NCBI RefSeq assembly: GCF_021010575.1
Contig: NZ_JAJNAG010000034.1
Span: 1 to 35,437, forward strand
Reading direction: 5' to 3'
Length of the DNA: 35,437 nt
DNA from: Limnobaculum eriocheiris
GTDB taxonomy: Bacteria; Pseudomonadota; Gammaproteobacteria; Enterobacterales; Enterobacteriaceae
Shown here: piece by piece, positions 15,914 to 24,893 of the stretch
How positions within the stretch are numbered: the first letter of the stretch is position 1
How the letters are laid out: every line of letters starts with the position of its first letter
Notes under the pieces: generated by a model
Seen by the model: the letters and a program-made list of their open reading frames with translations, nothing else
What the model was told of the DNA's origin: nothing
Database searches by the model: none
Program-made: the position numbers and the translations under genes

Positions 15914-16597
15914 TTATTCCTGATAGCGATAGCCAGCACCATGGATGGTTTTAATCAGTACCGGAGCAATAGGATCGAGTTCAATCAGCTTACGCAGTTT
16001 GGAGATATGCTGATCCAGCGTGCGGCTATTAGGCAAATGGTCATATCCCCAGGCGCAGTCAAACAGCATATCGCGAGTGACAACCTGGTTTTTGTGCTGT
16101 ATCAGGCACATCAGAATTTTGATTTCTCGTAACGATAGCTCAATGACCTGCTGCCCGCGTTTGGCGCACAGCTCCGTTGGAGATACCAGCAGATCGCCAA
16201 ATTGAAAACTCTGATTCGGCGAGTTTTGCCTGGCTTTCAGGCAGCGACGGGCGATGGTTTTAATTCTGGCTCGGACTTCATGAATACCAAATGGCTTATT
16301 AATATAGTCATCGGCGCCCAGTTCAAGACCTAATACCTTATCAATCTCCTCTCCCTTAGCGGAAAGAAAAACCACCGGGGTATGTTCATCGTGCTTTCTT
16401 ATCTCTTTACATACCGAGTAGCCATCCAGCTCCGGCATCATAATATCCAGAATAATAAAGTCCGGTTGTTGTTGCTGATACTGAGTTAAGGCGACTTTAC
16501 CGTTTTCTGCGGTAATAATGCTGTAGCCTTCGCGGGAGAGCATATCGCTCAATCCATTGCGAATATGAACATCATCTTCAGCAATTAAAATTTTCAT
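15914..16597 (-). CDS. OmpR/PhoB-type response regulator
   Basis: A 227-residue two-component regulator. The receiver domain has the acidic pair in AEDDV, the phosphoacceptor Asp51 in [13 protein letters not shown], the Ser/Lys switch in FLSAKGEE and the DDYINKPFG loop. A winged-helix DNA-binding domain follows from about residue 128, with [12 protein letters not shown] and the C-terminal hairpin [11 protein letters not shown]. It starts 33 bases after the histidine kinase stop, so the two form one unit. Target genes are unknown; the direct repeat ahead of the upstream VWA gene is a candidate site. I cannot assign it to a named system. Confidence 0.92.
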   Translation of the reverse strand: MKILIAEDDVHIRNGLSDMLSREGYSIITAENGKVALTQYQQQQPDFIILDIMMPELDGYSVCKEIRKHDEHTPVVFLSAKGEEIDKVLGLELGADDYINKPFGIHEVRARIKTIARRCLKARQNSPNQSFQFGDLLVSPTELCAKRGQQVIELSLREIKILMCLIQHKNQVVTRDMLFDCAWGYDHLPNSRTLDQHISKLRKLIELDPIAPVLIKTIHGAGYRYQE

Positions 16598-16630
16598 AAT
16601 GATTGATCCATTTTATATGCCCGTTTCTTT

Positions 16631-18127
16631 TTAGGTACGCGGAATACATAAGGTAAATTCCAGTCCGCTATCGCGGTTTTCGGCCATCAGGGTACCGGAC
16701 AGGCTTTGAGCTAGCTGAAGTGCGATCGTCAGACCAATACCGGTTCCGGTCACGCCTTCGGTAATCTCTGATTTCACCCGATAGAACGGCTGGAAGATAT
16801 GTTTCAGCTCTTTATCCGACAAGCCTTTGCCGTAGTCACGCACGCGGATATAAATACTCTTATCATCCTGGCTGGCACTGAGTCGGACCTTTTTGCCTTC
16901 GGCAGCATATTTTTCCGCATTGCTAAGCAGATTGCTGATGATTTGAGTGATACGGTCGATATCGCTGTGGGTAGTCAGGTGTCCCTCCACCGTTAGTGCC
17001 AGATGAATGCCTTTTGCCTCAAATACCGGGGTAAAAATAGTATGAATCTGTGCCAGTAACTGGTTGATATCCACCGGCTGCAAATTGATTTTTGGCGATT
17101 TGGTAAACGTCAACACGTTTTGAATCAGGCGGGACAGGCGCCGACTCTCACTGATGATCACCTCAAGATAGTGAGTATTCTGACTATCTTCTTCCTGCTC
17201 CATCTCTTTAAGCATTTCTGCATACAGCGTGATATTGGTGAGCGGGGTCTTAAGTTCATGGGATACCTGACCGACAAAACTAACCTGTTGACTGGCCAGC
17301 CGGGTAGCCCGGTTAAATTCACGATACAGTGATAGGGCAATAATCCCTACCGCCAGAATAACAATGAATAACAGACCAATAGTGAAATAATAGAGCGAAT
17401 AGTTGCTGTTATTGCTGGCGTAATAGTCAATCTTCCAGGCATGAAGCGGAAAGGGCAGCGCCTGATTATAGGTTGGCTGTTTGGTTTTATCATAAGTGCG
17501 GGTCAGTGACTGATACAGCACCTGACCGTTGTCCGAAATGATCAGACTATCCGGTTCATAGTTGAAATCGATGCTGGAGACGATATCTGACAGCAATTTC
17601 ACATAGGACAGTTTAAATCCGATAGTTCGCTCATTGAGGCGATGCCAGTAAATCAGAACCGGCTGTTGCTGATCCTGCATTACATACCAGCCGGAATCGG
17701 GCCGCTTATCATCAGACTGATGCTGTTTAGCGATAAGAATGGCCGGATCCTGAATAATGGGGGTAATCAGCTCAATAAAGCGTGACTCTTTTTGATTCAG
17801 CGGATTGTAGGCATCCGGAAACACCAGTTTGTTATGCTCCAGTACAAACAGCGCTTCAATATCGCTGTCCTGAGCAATCAAAGTATTAAGGGAGAGTGGA
17901 TCCAGTTTCAGGTAGGCCAGAATGGCACTCAGACGAATTTGCTTTTGTCCCAACTGCTGCAAAATGAAATCCTGAGTTTGCGCCACCCGGGTTTTTGCCA
18001 GTTGCTGGGTTTGATACTCGTTCAGGGTGCTTTCCTGCGATAGGGTACGGTATCCAAAATAGCCAATCAGCCCGACAATCAGGACAGTGACGACCATAAA
18101 CAGATAAAGAAACTTTTTAGATTTCAT
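16631..18127 (-). CDS. Sensor histidine kinase
   Basis: A 498-residue inner-membrane kinase. It has one span at residues 7-27, a large periplasmic sensor region of about 215 residues, a second span (LYYFTIGLLFIVILAVGII) and then, without an obvious HAMP domain, a HisKA dimerisation helix with phospho-acceptor His290 in VSHELKTPLTN. The ATPase domain carries the N box (ISNLLSNAEKYA), G1 (RDYGKGLS) and G2 (GTGIGLTIA). The sensor region is not one I recognise. It lies between the VWA gene, 69 bases upstream across a strong hairpin, and the response regulator. I infer that the VWA protein, the kinase and the regulator form one signalling path. Confidence 0.9.
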   Translation of the reverse strand: MKSKKFLYLFMVVTVLIVGLIGYFGYRTLSQESTLNEYQTQQLAKTRVAQTQDFILQQLGQKQIRLSAILAYLKLDPLSLNTLIAQDSDIEALFVLEHNKLVFPDAYNPLNQKESRFIELITPIIQDPAILIAKQHQSDDKRPDSGWYVMQDQQQPVLIYWHRLNERTIGFKLSYVKLLSDIVSSIDFNYEPDSLIISDNGQVLYQSLTRTYDKTKQPTYNQALPFPLHAWKIDYYASNNSNYSLYYFTIGLLFIVILAVGIIALSLYREFNRATRLASQQVSFVGQVSHELKTPLTNITLYAEMLKEMEQEEDSQNTHYLEVIISESRRLSRLIQNVLTFTKSPKINLQPVDINQLLAQIHTIFTPVFEAKGIHLALTVEGHLTTHSDIDRITQIISNLLSNAEKYAAEGKKVRLSASQDDKSIYIRVRDYGKGLSDKELKHIFQPFYRVKSEITEGVTGTGIGLTIALQLAQSLSGTLMAENRDSGLEFTLCIPRT

Positions 18128-18153
18128 TTCATACCCAATTATATTATTGATAA

Positions 18154-18182
18154 ACCGGAGATTAGATTACCTAATCTCCGGT
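18154..18182 (-). terminator. Intercistronic hairpin between VWA and kinase genes
   Basis: A perfect 12-bp stem, ACCGGAGATTAG / CTAATCTCCGGT, with a five-base loop lies between the VWA stop and the kinase start. On the minus strand it is followed by only three Ts, so read-through is likely. It probably acts as a partial terminator or protects the 3' end of the VWA message, letting the VWA protein be made in excess over the kinase and regulator. Confidence 0.65.
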
Positions 18183-18196
18183 GCAAAAAGTGTTAC

Positions 18197-19543
18197 TTAG
18201 TTTTTAGATTGCTGTTTTTGTGTCTTATAGGTGTTCTCTTTCATACTTTTACGGGAAACTGCGTCGGACTTGCTATCAAGATCTTCGGAGAGCTTTTTAT
18301 TCTCAACGGCACTGACGCTGGCTTTAGCCTTAGCCGATGGACTGCTGACTGAGTCCGATAATGCGCCTAAAGTGGAGGCGTTTTGCTGAATAATCCAGTT
18401 AGCTTCATCCTTTTTGCCTTCGTCCAGCAACTTAATGGCTTTCTCATTTTCAATGTTGGCTTTTTGAATGGCAGAATCAACAACGATCTCTTCCTGTACT
18501 GCCTGCTTTACTGCCTGTTCTGATTTGCTGTAAGCAATATCAATGCGGTTTTCCAGATTATCTTTTTTGCTGGTTTGTAAGTTGTCATAGCTGATGACTA
18601 CATCCGCCAATGGCTTTTTCTCATTCTCTTTGCCTTTAGGTGGGATAACTTCCAGCAGCACATACTTTTCCTGATTGGAGTACAGCTGATTCATTTTTAC
18701 CGTAACGTTATTGCCTTTAATATCACCCTCTCGGCCCAACAGACGTACTGGCTTAACGCCGTCTTGCAGACGGATAGTAATGGTGACTTCCTGAGCAACG
18801 ACTGACATCACATCTTTAAATTCACGCACAAACGCTGCTTCCAGATCCGCTGATTTCTCAACGAATGCATGGTTACCGTCGCTGTAGCTGGCCAGCGCGG
18901 TCATCAGGTCTTCGTTATAACTGGCACCTAAACCAATGGTGGTAACGGCGATGCCTTGTTTAGCGGCAACAATACCTAAATCAGCCAGCTCTTTGGTGCT
19001 GCTTGGCCCTACGTTAGCCTGACCGTCAGAGAGCAGAATAATACGGTTTACCTGATCTTTTTTATGGAATTTATTAACTTCCTTAATGCCTTTACTGACA
19101 CCAGCAAACAGGGCTGTCCAACCCTGTGGAGTGATTTTGTCATTAATGGTTTTAATCAGCTTCTGCTTGTTGTTGGCTTTGGTAGCAGGGATAACCACAT
19201 GAGCATCGTCGTCATAAGCAATAATCGAGATGATGTCATCATCTTTCAGCATATTGATTGCCAGTATCGCCGCTTCACGGGCTTTTTCGATACGGTCACC
19301 GGACATGGAGGTTGAACGGTCAATAACCAGCGCCAGATTGATGGGCGTGCGTTTATCCGTATCCTGTTTGGTACCTGTTAGTGAAACCTTCAGGTAGTTA
19401 TGTTCTTGTGAACCCTCCAGAATAATTGGAGATGAAAGCTCACTCTTGGTTATGACATAAGGGGTTGGGGTAACGGCGATCGATGTCGCAAAGGCTGAAC
19501 CGGATAAAAGGGCCAGAGCAGAAAACAGATACTTTATATTCAT
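18197..19543 (-). CDS. Exported von Willebrand factor A domain protein
   Basis: A 448-residue protein with a Sec signal peptide (cut near GSAFA, residue 19) and a VWA domain from about residue 66 to 240. The metal-ion-dependent adhesion site is complete: DRSTSMS gives Asp75, Ser77 and Ser79, and the Thr of GWTALFAG and Asp of LLSDGQAN follow. A beta-rich domain with repeated charged strands comes next, then a Lys/Glu/Ser-rich helical tail (QKANIENEKAIKLLDEGKKDE region). A GTG lies one codon earlier; the ATG at 19543 has AGGAG seven bases ahead. It resembles periplasmic YfbK-type VWA proteins in layout. Its role is unknown; a ligand- or stress-binding partner for the adjacent kinase is inferred. 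Confidence 0.85.
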   Translation of the reverse strand: MNIKYLFSALALLSGSAFATSIAVTPTPYVITKSELSSPIILEGSQEHNYLKVSLTGTKQDTDKRTPINLALVIDRSTSMSGDRIEKAREAAILAINMLKDDDIISIIAYDDDAHVVIPATKANNKQKLIKTINDKITPQGWTALFAGVSKGIKEVNKFHKKDQVNRIILLSDGQANVGPSSTKELADLGIVAAKQGIAVTTIGLGASYNEDLMTALASYSDGNHAFVEKSADLEAAFVREFKDVMSVVAQEVTITIRLQDGVKPVRLLGREGDIKGNNVTVKMNQLYSNQEKYVLLEVIPPKGKENEKKPLADVVISYDNLQTSKKDNLENRIDIAYSKSEQAVKQAVQEEIVVDSAIQKANIENEKAIKLLDEGKKDEANWIIQQNASTLGALSDSVSSPSAKAKASVSAVENKKLSEDLDSKSDAVSRKSMKENTYKTQKQQSKN

Positions 19544-19622
19544 CACATAACTCCTGTAATTGGTGGTGTTCCGTCATTATTGGTGAATAAATTTTTGAGT
19601 TGTGTGTTTAATGCATAAGAAT

Positions 19623-19637
19623 GTAACAAATTGTAAC
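19623..19637. promoter_or_regulatory. GTAAC-N5-GTAAC direct repeat upstream of the VWA gene
   Basis: Two exact copies of TGTAAC stand 10 bp apart, in the gap between priC and the VWA gene, about 80-95 bases before the VWA start. The form matches the CpxR box (GTAAA-N5-GTAAA), and OmpR-family regulators in general bind direct repeats at about one helical turn. It could serve CpxR or the module's own regulator. Confidence 0.45.
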
Positions 19638-19655
19638 TACTGCCTGAAGACTGAA

Positions 19656-20192
19656 TTACAAACCCGACTCCCGACGTTCAATCTGCTTTTCAATTCGTTT
19701 AAGCGCTTGCCGACAGCGCATTAAACGGCCTTCCAGCGCCGCCAGTTCTTTTTGAATCTGCTGTTGAGCCGATAGGGTAGTTTGCAAAATAAGCTGGCTC
19801 TCTTTATCTCTCAGCATCTCTTGCAGGCGTCGTTCATAGTCCTGATGCTGGGCCAGCGTTTGGTAAATATCGCTGTTAGTTTTTACTGCGGTAGTATTGT
19901 TTTTCCGCAAATTCAGGGTGGCCAGTTCTCGCTGTAAGGCCGTGATTTGCGCCACGATGCGTTCAGCAAGAAAAGCCACCTGCTCCAGACGATTTTTATC
20001 CACTTCCTGTTTTAGCTGTTGTAGATTTTTTTCTACTTCGGTCAGGTAGTGACTCAGGCGGGAATCGCGTTGGTTAAACAGTTGATCGTCAAAACGGGGA
20101 GGCATGACGCCGGAGGCTGGGGCATCAGCAATAGCCTGTGCCAGTTGCTGTACCTGATGCTGTAAAGCCTGTAATAACGCGCCGGTGTTCAT
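19656..20192 (-). CDS. priC: Primosomal replication protein PriC
   Basis: A 178-residue, all-helical basic protein matching PriC, which reloads DnaB helicase at stalled forks and binds SSB. The conserved ARFD/PPRFDDQLF segment near residue 35, the QHQDYERRLQEML block and the C-terminal RCRQALKRIEKQIERRE helix are present. An ATG two codons earlier (20198) overlaps the ribosome site; the chosen ATG has AGGG six bases ahead. In K-12 priC is followed by ybaM; here the VWA gene follows after about 110 bases. Divergent from ybaN. Confidence 0.87.
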   Translation of the reverse strand: MNTGALLQALQHQVQQLAQAIADAPASGVMPPRFDDQLFNQRDSRLSHYLTEVEKNLQQLKQEVDKNRLEQVAFLAERIVAQITALQRELATLNLRKNNTTAVKTNSDIYQTLAQHQDYERRLQEMLRDKESQLILQTTLSAQQQIQKELAALEGRLMRCRQALKRIEKQIERRESGL

Positions 20193-20329
20193 AGGCATCC
20201 CTGATTGGTGTAAGGTGGCAATAATGGTCAGACGATAGCCTTTGCCGAAAGACGTGAAGACATCTTATATCAGCGGACGTTTGAATAAAAATTGGATGTG
20301 GAAATTGTCTGTGATTACACCGATTGTGC

Positions 20330-20348
20330 GAGAATGACTATCATTACA
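20330..20348. promoter_or_regulatory. Fur-box-like site upstream of ybaN
   Basis: The 19-bp stretch beginning GAGAATGACTATCATTAC matches 14 of 19 bases of the Fur consensus and contains the symmetric core AATGA-N3-TCATT. It lies 60 bp before ybaN. The match is seen; iron control of ybaN is inferred. Confidence 0.5.
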
Positions 20349-20407
20349 TTGGGGTGAGGACTATTTTTGATTAGGCTGGCCTCAGGGTTTCTATAACGGG
20401 CGGGATT

Positions 20408-20788
20408 ATGTATCGATGGTTTCTTCTCTGCCTCGGCTGGCTGGCGATGGGGTTAGCCTGTCTTGGCGTTATATTGCCGGTATTGCCAACTACGCCCTTT
20501 TTGCTGTTGGCGGCCTGGTGTTTTGCCCGTTCATCACCACGTTTTCACTATTGGTTATTGTATCGTTCATGGTTTGGCCCTTATTTACGCTACTGGCAGA
20601 TATATCGTGGTTTGCCGCCGGGAGTAAAAAGTAAAGCGATTTTATTGATCGTTATTACTTTTGCCCTGTCGCTATGGCTGGTCTCTTTATTGTGGGTCAG
20701 AGTATTATTGTTGGTGATTTTGCTGGTGTTACTGGTATTTATGTTAAGGCTGCCGGTTATTGATCCACTACAGCAAAAAAGTGATTAA
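20408..20788 (+). CDS. ybaN: DUF454 inner-membrane protein YbaN
   Basis: A 126-residue membrane protein with the DUF454 signature LGVILPVLPTTPFLLLAAWCFARSS (read in two parts, residues about 19-43) and paired spans near residues 75-112. The segment SPRFHYWLLYRSWFGPYL is also typical. Function is unknown. It has the K-12 position between priC and apt. A GGGCGGG stretch serves as the ribosome site, and a Fur-like site is 60 bases upstream. Confidence 0.88.
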   Translation: MYRWFLLCLGWLAMGLACLGVILPVLPTTPFLLLAAWCFARSSPRFHYWLLYRSWFGPYLRYWQIYRGLPPGVKSKAILLIVITFALSLWLVSLLWVRVLLLVILLVLLVFMLRLPVIDPLQQKSD

Positions 20789-20940
20789 TTCCTTTATTGT
20801 GACAACTACCAGTTGCATTTCCTGCGGGCTTTGCATAGATTTGAACGTTTTTCGCCGCTGTCCCTGCGTTTATTGATGGAAAAATAGACCCCGACAACGG
20901 CGTTATGGAATAGAACCGTTAGTTAACCGGGTAAATATTT

Positions 20941-21492
20941 ATGACGACGACAGAACAGCAGCTAGCGCTGATCAAAGATAGCATTATGACTATCCCTGAC
21001 TATCCAAAAGCAGGAATCCTTTTCCGTGACATTACCACGTTACTGGAAAACCCGGCTGCTTTTGCCGCAACCATTCAGATGATGGTTGATCATTACAAAG
21101 ATAAAGGTATCACCAAGATTGTGGGTACCGAAGCGCGGGGATTTCTGTTTGGTGCTCCGGTTGCTTTAGCGCTAGGGGTTGGTTTTGTCCCGGTGCGTAA
21201 AAAGGGCAAACTGCCTCGTGAAACGTTGCAGGAAACCTATGATTTAGAATACGGTACTGACGTGTTGGAAATTCATACCAGCAGCATTCAGCCAAATGAT
21301 AAAGTGCTGATGATTGATGATCTACTGGCAACCGGCGGCACTATTAGTGCTACGGTAAAACTTATCCGCCGTTTGGGTGGCGAAGTCAGCGACGCGGCTT
21401 TTGTTATTGAATTACCTGAACTGAGTGGTCGGGCACGTTTAGCCGCTCAGGACGTTGAAAGTTATAGCCTTATCTCGTTTGACGGTCATTAA
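20941..21492 (+). CDS. apt: Adenine phosphoribosyltransferase
   Basis: A 183-residue purine-salvage enzyme that joins adenine to PRPP to give AMP. The PRPP loop [13 protein letters not shown] is at residues 122-134, and the adenine-side segments [10 protein letters not shown] and [10 protein letters not shown] are intact. Length and termini match E. coli Apt. It lies 76 bases before dnaX in the conserved apt-dnaX-ybaB-recR order. Confidence 0.96.
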   Translation: MTTTEQQLALIKDSIMTIPDYPKAGILFRDITTLLENPAAFAATIQMMVDHYKDKGITKIVGTEARGFLFGAPVALALGVGFVPVRKKGKLPRETLQETYDLEYGTDVLEIHTSSIQPNDKVLMIDDLLATGGTISATVKLIRRLGGEVSDAAFVIELPELSGRARLAAQDVESYSLISFDGH

Positions 21493-21568
21493 TCCAGAAC
21501 AAACGTCGTCGCGAATCATCGGCTGTGGTAAGATGTTTCACTCATTTTAATCGACTTTTCTGGTACCA

Positions 21569-23587
21569 ATGAGCTATCAAGTTCTGGCCCGTAAGTGGCG
21601 CCCACAAAGCTTTGCAGATGTTGTCGGTCAGGAACACGTCCTGACCGCCATTTCGAATGGTTTGTCTTTAGGACGAATCCATCATGCTTATCTTTTTTCT
21701 GGCACCCGTGGCGTAGGTAAAACCTCGATAGCTCGTCTGTTGGCTAAAGGTCTGAATTGCGAAAGCGGTATTACCGCTACCCCCTGCGGTAAATGTGGTA
21801 ACTGCCGTGAAATCGAGGAAGGGCGCTTTGTCGATCTGTTAGAGATTGATGCCGCCTCGCGTACTAAAGTTGAAGACACACGTGAATTACTGGACAACGT
21901 CCAGTACGCACCGGCCCGCGGTCGCTTCAAAGTCTATCTGATTGATGAAGTGCATATGCTCTCCCGCCACAGCTTTAACGCACTGCTGAAAACGCTGGAA
22001 GAGCCGCCGGATCACGTCAAATTCCTGCTGGCTACAACCGATCCACAAAAATTGCCGGTTACCATACTCTCCCGCTGTTTACAGTTTCATTTGAAAGCGC
22101 TGGACGTGGAGCAGATAAAGGGGCAGTTAGATAAAATTCTTCAGGCTGAACACATTCAGTCCGAACCCCGGGCGCTGCAACTGCTGGCCCGTGCGGCGGA
22201 AGGCAGTATGCGCGATGCCCTTAGTCTGACGGATCAGGCAATAGCTATGGGCGATGGCGTGGTCGCCACCGAATCTGTCAGCATGATGCTGGGTACGTTG
22301 GATGATGAACATTCCCTGTCGCTGGTTGAAGCACTCAATCAGGCAGATGGAGAAAAGCTGATGTCACTGGTCACGCAAATTGCGGCTAAAGGCGTCGACT
22401 GGGAAACTTTGCTGGTGGATATGCTGGCTCTGTTACATCAGGTAGCGATGGTACAGCTATTACCTTCCGCCTTAGATCCACTGCAACAAAATGAACAGCG
22501 GATACGTGAATTAGCGCGGCAAATGGCTCCGCAAGATTTACAACTCTACTATCAGACCCTGTTAGTGGGCCGTAAAGAATTAGCCTATGCGCCAGATCGG
22601 CGGATGGGTGTTGAAATGACGCTGTTACGGGCCCTGGCCTTTCACCCTAAAGCAATAATAAAAGCGCCAGAAGCGGCAGCGCAAAATACCAGTGCGCCGG
22701 TATCACCGGTTTCCCGACCGGCTGCGCCAGCCTATGAGGCGCGCCATGAACCTCAGAGCGTACCTGTCTATACTGCCCATGATATGCCATCGTCAGCTCC
22801 ATCTGAGTCGCCTGCGCCTGTAGTACCAACTTCAGCACCGGCACCGCAAGAGGAGCAAATAACGGCAGGTTTGTCAGAAACCACTGCCCGGATGCTACAG
22901 GCCCGAAACCAACTGCGGCGAAGTCAGGGGAATCCCGACCCAAAAAAGGGTGAACCGGCGGCACCATCAAAAGTGAAGCCGGGATCTTCGGTGCTGGAAC
23001 GTCTCGCTTCGGCAACCGAAAAGAGTGCTGTTGCCCGAAGCAAAGCGCCATCATCGGCTCCGACTAAAAAAGAGAGCTATCGCTGGAAAGCGCAAAATGA
23101 TTTTGAAGCGGTTAATGAACCGGTAGCTACGCCAAAAGCCTTGCGCTCTGCGTTAGAACATGAAAAAACACCGGAGCTTTCGGCTAAACTGGCGCAAGAA
23201 TCATTAACCAGAGATCCATGGGCGGCAGAAATCAACCAAATGCCATTGCCAAAACTGGTTCAGCAACTGGCATTGAACGCCTTTAAGCAACAGCTGTCTG
23301 AGAATGAGGTCTGTCTGCATTTACGACCTTCTCAGCGCCATTTGAATTCGGATTCTGCTCAACAGGTACTGGCTCAGGCTATCAGCCAACTGTCCGGTCA
23401 TCCGATTACGCTGACTATCGTTGAAGATGAAGATATGTCGGTTAAGACACCGCTGGAATGGCGTCAGGCTATTTATGAAGAAAAGTTAACTCAGGCTCGG
23501 GAATCAATAGCGACAGATCAGCATATACAAACGCTGTGCCGCTATTTTGAAGCTGAACTGGATGAAGACAGTATTCGACCCGTATAA
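21569..23587 (+). CDS. dnaX: DNA polymerase III subunit tau (and gamma)
   Basis: A 672-residue clamp-loader ATPase. The Walker A loop GTRGVGKTS is at residues 45-53, zinc-binding cysteines at 64, 73, 76 and 79, the Walker B IDEVHMLS and the sensor LSRC follow. A Pro/Ala-rich linker (about 365-450) leads to the tau-specific domains IV-V that bind DnaB and the polymerase alpha subunit. A programmed -1 frameshift signal at 22942-22948 allows a shorter gamma form of 461 residues. ybaB starts 67 bases downstream. The ribosome site is weak. Confidence 0.97.
   Translation: MSYQVLARKWRPQSFADVVGQEHVLTAISNGLSLGRIHHAYLFSGTRGVGKTSIARLLAKGLNCESGITATPCGKCGNCREIEEGRFVDLLEIDAASRTKVEDTRELLDNVQYAPARGRFKVYLIDEVHMLSRHSFNALLKTLEEPPDHVKFLLATTDPQKLPVTILSRCLQFHLKALDVEQIKGQLDKILQAEHIQSEPRALQLLARAAEGSMRDALSLTDQAIAMGDGVVATESVSMMLGTLDDEHSLSLVEALNQADGEKLMSLVTQIAAKGVDWETLLVDMLALLHQVAMVQLLPSALDPLQQNEQRIRELARQMAPQDLQLYYQTLLVGRKELAYAPDRRMGVEMTLLRALAFHPKAIIKAPEAAAQNTSAPVSPVSRPAAPAYEARHEPQSVPVYTAHDMPSSAPSESPAPVVPTSAPAPQEEQITAGLSETTARMLQARNQLRRSQGNPDPKKGEPAAPSKVKPGSSVLERLASATEKSAVARSKAPSSAPTKKESYRWKAQNDFEAVNEPVATPKALRSALEHEKTPELSAKLAQESLTRDPWAAEINQMPLPKLVQQLALNAFKQQLSENEVCLHLRPSQRHLNSDSAQQVLAQAISQLSGHPITLTIVEDEDMSVKTPLEWRQAIYEEKLTQARESIATDQHIQTLCRYFEAELDEDSIRPV
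22926..22953 (+). promoter_or_regulatory. dnaX programmed -1 frameshift signal
   Basis: The slippery heptamer A AAA AAG (22942-22948) is in the correct frame: the normal codons are CCA AAA AAG. After slipping, the next codon is GGG and then TGA (22951-22953), giving gamma of 461 residues. An internal Shine-Dalgarno-like AGGGG lies 11 bases ahead, and CCGGC / GCCGG (22955-22959 with 22978-22982) could form the stimulatory stem after it. All three parts mirror E. coli dnaX. Confidence 0.88.
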
Positions 23588-23654
23588 ACGATCGTTGTTA
23601 GCTTAGTTAACGGCGATAATTGATTTTTTACCCATAGCAAAGAGAGAGATAACC

Positions 23655-23984
23655 ATGTTTGGTAAAGGCGGTCTTGGCAATATAATGAAGCAAGCTCAGC
23701 AGATGCAGGAAAAAATGCAGCAGATGCAGGAAGAGATTGCAAAGATGGAAGTCACCGGTGAGTCTGGTGCAGGTATGGTTAAAGTTACTGTCAACGGTGC
23801 ACATAACTGCCGTCGCGTGGAGATCGATCCAAGCCTGATGGAAGATGACAAAGAAATGTTAGAGGACCTGATTGCTGCCGCATTTAACGACGCAGCCCGT
23901 CGTGTTGAAGAGACACAAAAAGAGAAGATGGCTCAGGTTTCTGGCGGTATGCAATTACCCCCTGGCTTTAAGATGCCGTTCTGA
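23655..23984 (+). CDS. ybaB: Nucleoid-associated protein YbaB/EbfC
   Basis: A 109-residue DNA-binding protein of the YbaB/EbfC family. It has the Met/Gln-rich N-terminal helix ([18 protein letters not shown], residues about 11-28) and the core [18 protein letters not shown]. It forms dimers that bind DNA without a strict site. The AGAGAGA ribosome site precedes the ATG. Its TGA overlaps the recR ATG by one base, so the two are translationally coupled. Confidence 0.95.
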   Translation: MFGKGGLGNIMKQAQQMQEKMQQMQEEIAKMEVTGESGAGMVKVTVNGAHNCRRVEIDPSLMEDDKEMLEDLIAAAFNDAARRVEETQKEKMAQVSGGMQLPPGFKMPF

Positions 23985-24589
23985 TGCAAACCAGCCCACT
24001 GTTAGAATCTCTGATGGAAGCCCTACGCTGTTTACCCGGCGTAGGGCCGAAGTCTGCACAGCGTATGGCTTTTCAACTGTTGCAGCGCGATCGCAGCGGA
24101 GGTATGCGTTTAGCGCAATCGCTCACTCGCGCTATGTCGGAAATTGGTCATTGCCGTGACTGCCGAACCTTTACGGAAGAAGAGGTTTGTACCATCTGCG
24201 GTAATCAACGCCGTCAAAACAGCGGTCAAATCTGCGTAGTGGAAAGCCCGGCAGATATTCATGCCATTGAGCAAACCGGCCAGTTTGCCGGTCGATACTT
24301 TGTATTGATGGGGCATCTTTCTCCATTGGATGGTATTGGCCCAAATGATATTGGGTTGGATCGTCTGGAAGAACGTCTGGCATCAGAAAAAATTAATGAA
24401 GTGATTCTGGCCACTAACCCAACGGTAGAAGGTGACGCCACCGCTAACTTTATCGCCGAGATGTGCGGTATGTATGGGGTGATGGCCAGCCGCATTGCCC
24501 ATGGGGTGCCGGTGGGTGGTGAGTTAGAGATGGTGGATGGCACGACACTTTCGCATTCGCTGGCGGGGCGGCAGCAGATTAAGTTTTAG
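23984..24589 (+). CDS. recR: Recombination protein RecR
   Basis: A 201-residue protein of the RecFOR pathway that helps load RecA onto SSB-coated gaps. It has the helix-hairpin-helix [14 protein letters not shown] (17-30), a four-cysteine zinc finger (Cys57, 60, 69, 72) and a Toprim domain ([12 protein letters not shown], residues about 86-97). Full length. The start overlaps the ybaB stop as TGATG. The stop is followed by a non-coding stretch of 546 bases rich in hairpins. Confidence 0.96.
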   Translation: MQTSPLLESLMEALRCLPGVGPKSAQRMAFQLLQRDRSGGMRLAQSLTRAMSEIGHCRDCRTFTEEEVCTICGNQRRQNSGQICVVESPADIHAIEQTGQFAGRYFVLMGHLSPLDGIGPNDIGLDRLEERLASEKINEVILATNPTVEGDATANFIAEMCGMYGVMASRIAHGVPVGGELEMVDGTTLSHSLAGRQQIKF

Positions 24590-24629
24590 ATTTAGTTCTG
24601 AGATAGTTTCGTCCATCACTAGTCCTGTG

Positions 24630-24893
24630 CCTGAATTAACTCTTGTGCAGGTGGCCGAGCAAGAGGCGCTTAGGCGAGCACCTCCTGCACCTCCGCGCCT
24701 TCGCACACGAATTCAGGCCGCCTGACGGCGACGGCCTTCCTCCTTCATTCGGCCTTTACGCACCGGCGCAGAGCCGGAGTACTCGCCTCATCCATGAGGC
24801 TCGGTCTTTTGGGCCAGCACTTTGTGCTGTTCAAAATTGCTTCTGCAATTTTGTCCGGCGAAGCAGTGACTCGACCAACATTCATGTTGGTCG
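24630..24893. repeat. Chain of perfect hairpins between recR and htpG
   Basis: At least six inverted repeats follow one another. (a) CCTGAATT (24630-24637) with AATTCAGG (24710-24717), enclosing GTGCAGG (24645-24651) with CCTGCAC (24684-24690). (b) GGCCG (24716-24720) with CGGCC (24732-24736). (c) CCGGC / GCCGG (24763-24777). (d) GCCTCAT / ATGAGGC (24785-24800). (e) CAGCAC / GTGCTG (24815-24829). (f) CAAAATTGC / GCAATTTTG (24832-24853). (g) CGACCAACAT / ATGTTGGTCG (24872-24893). All listed arms are exact. The density and short loops suggest a structured repeat element or RNA rather than a single terminator. I cannot name the family. Confidence 0.7.
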
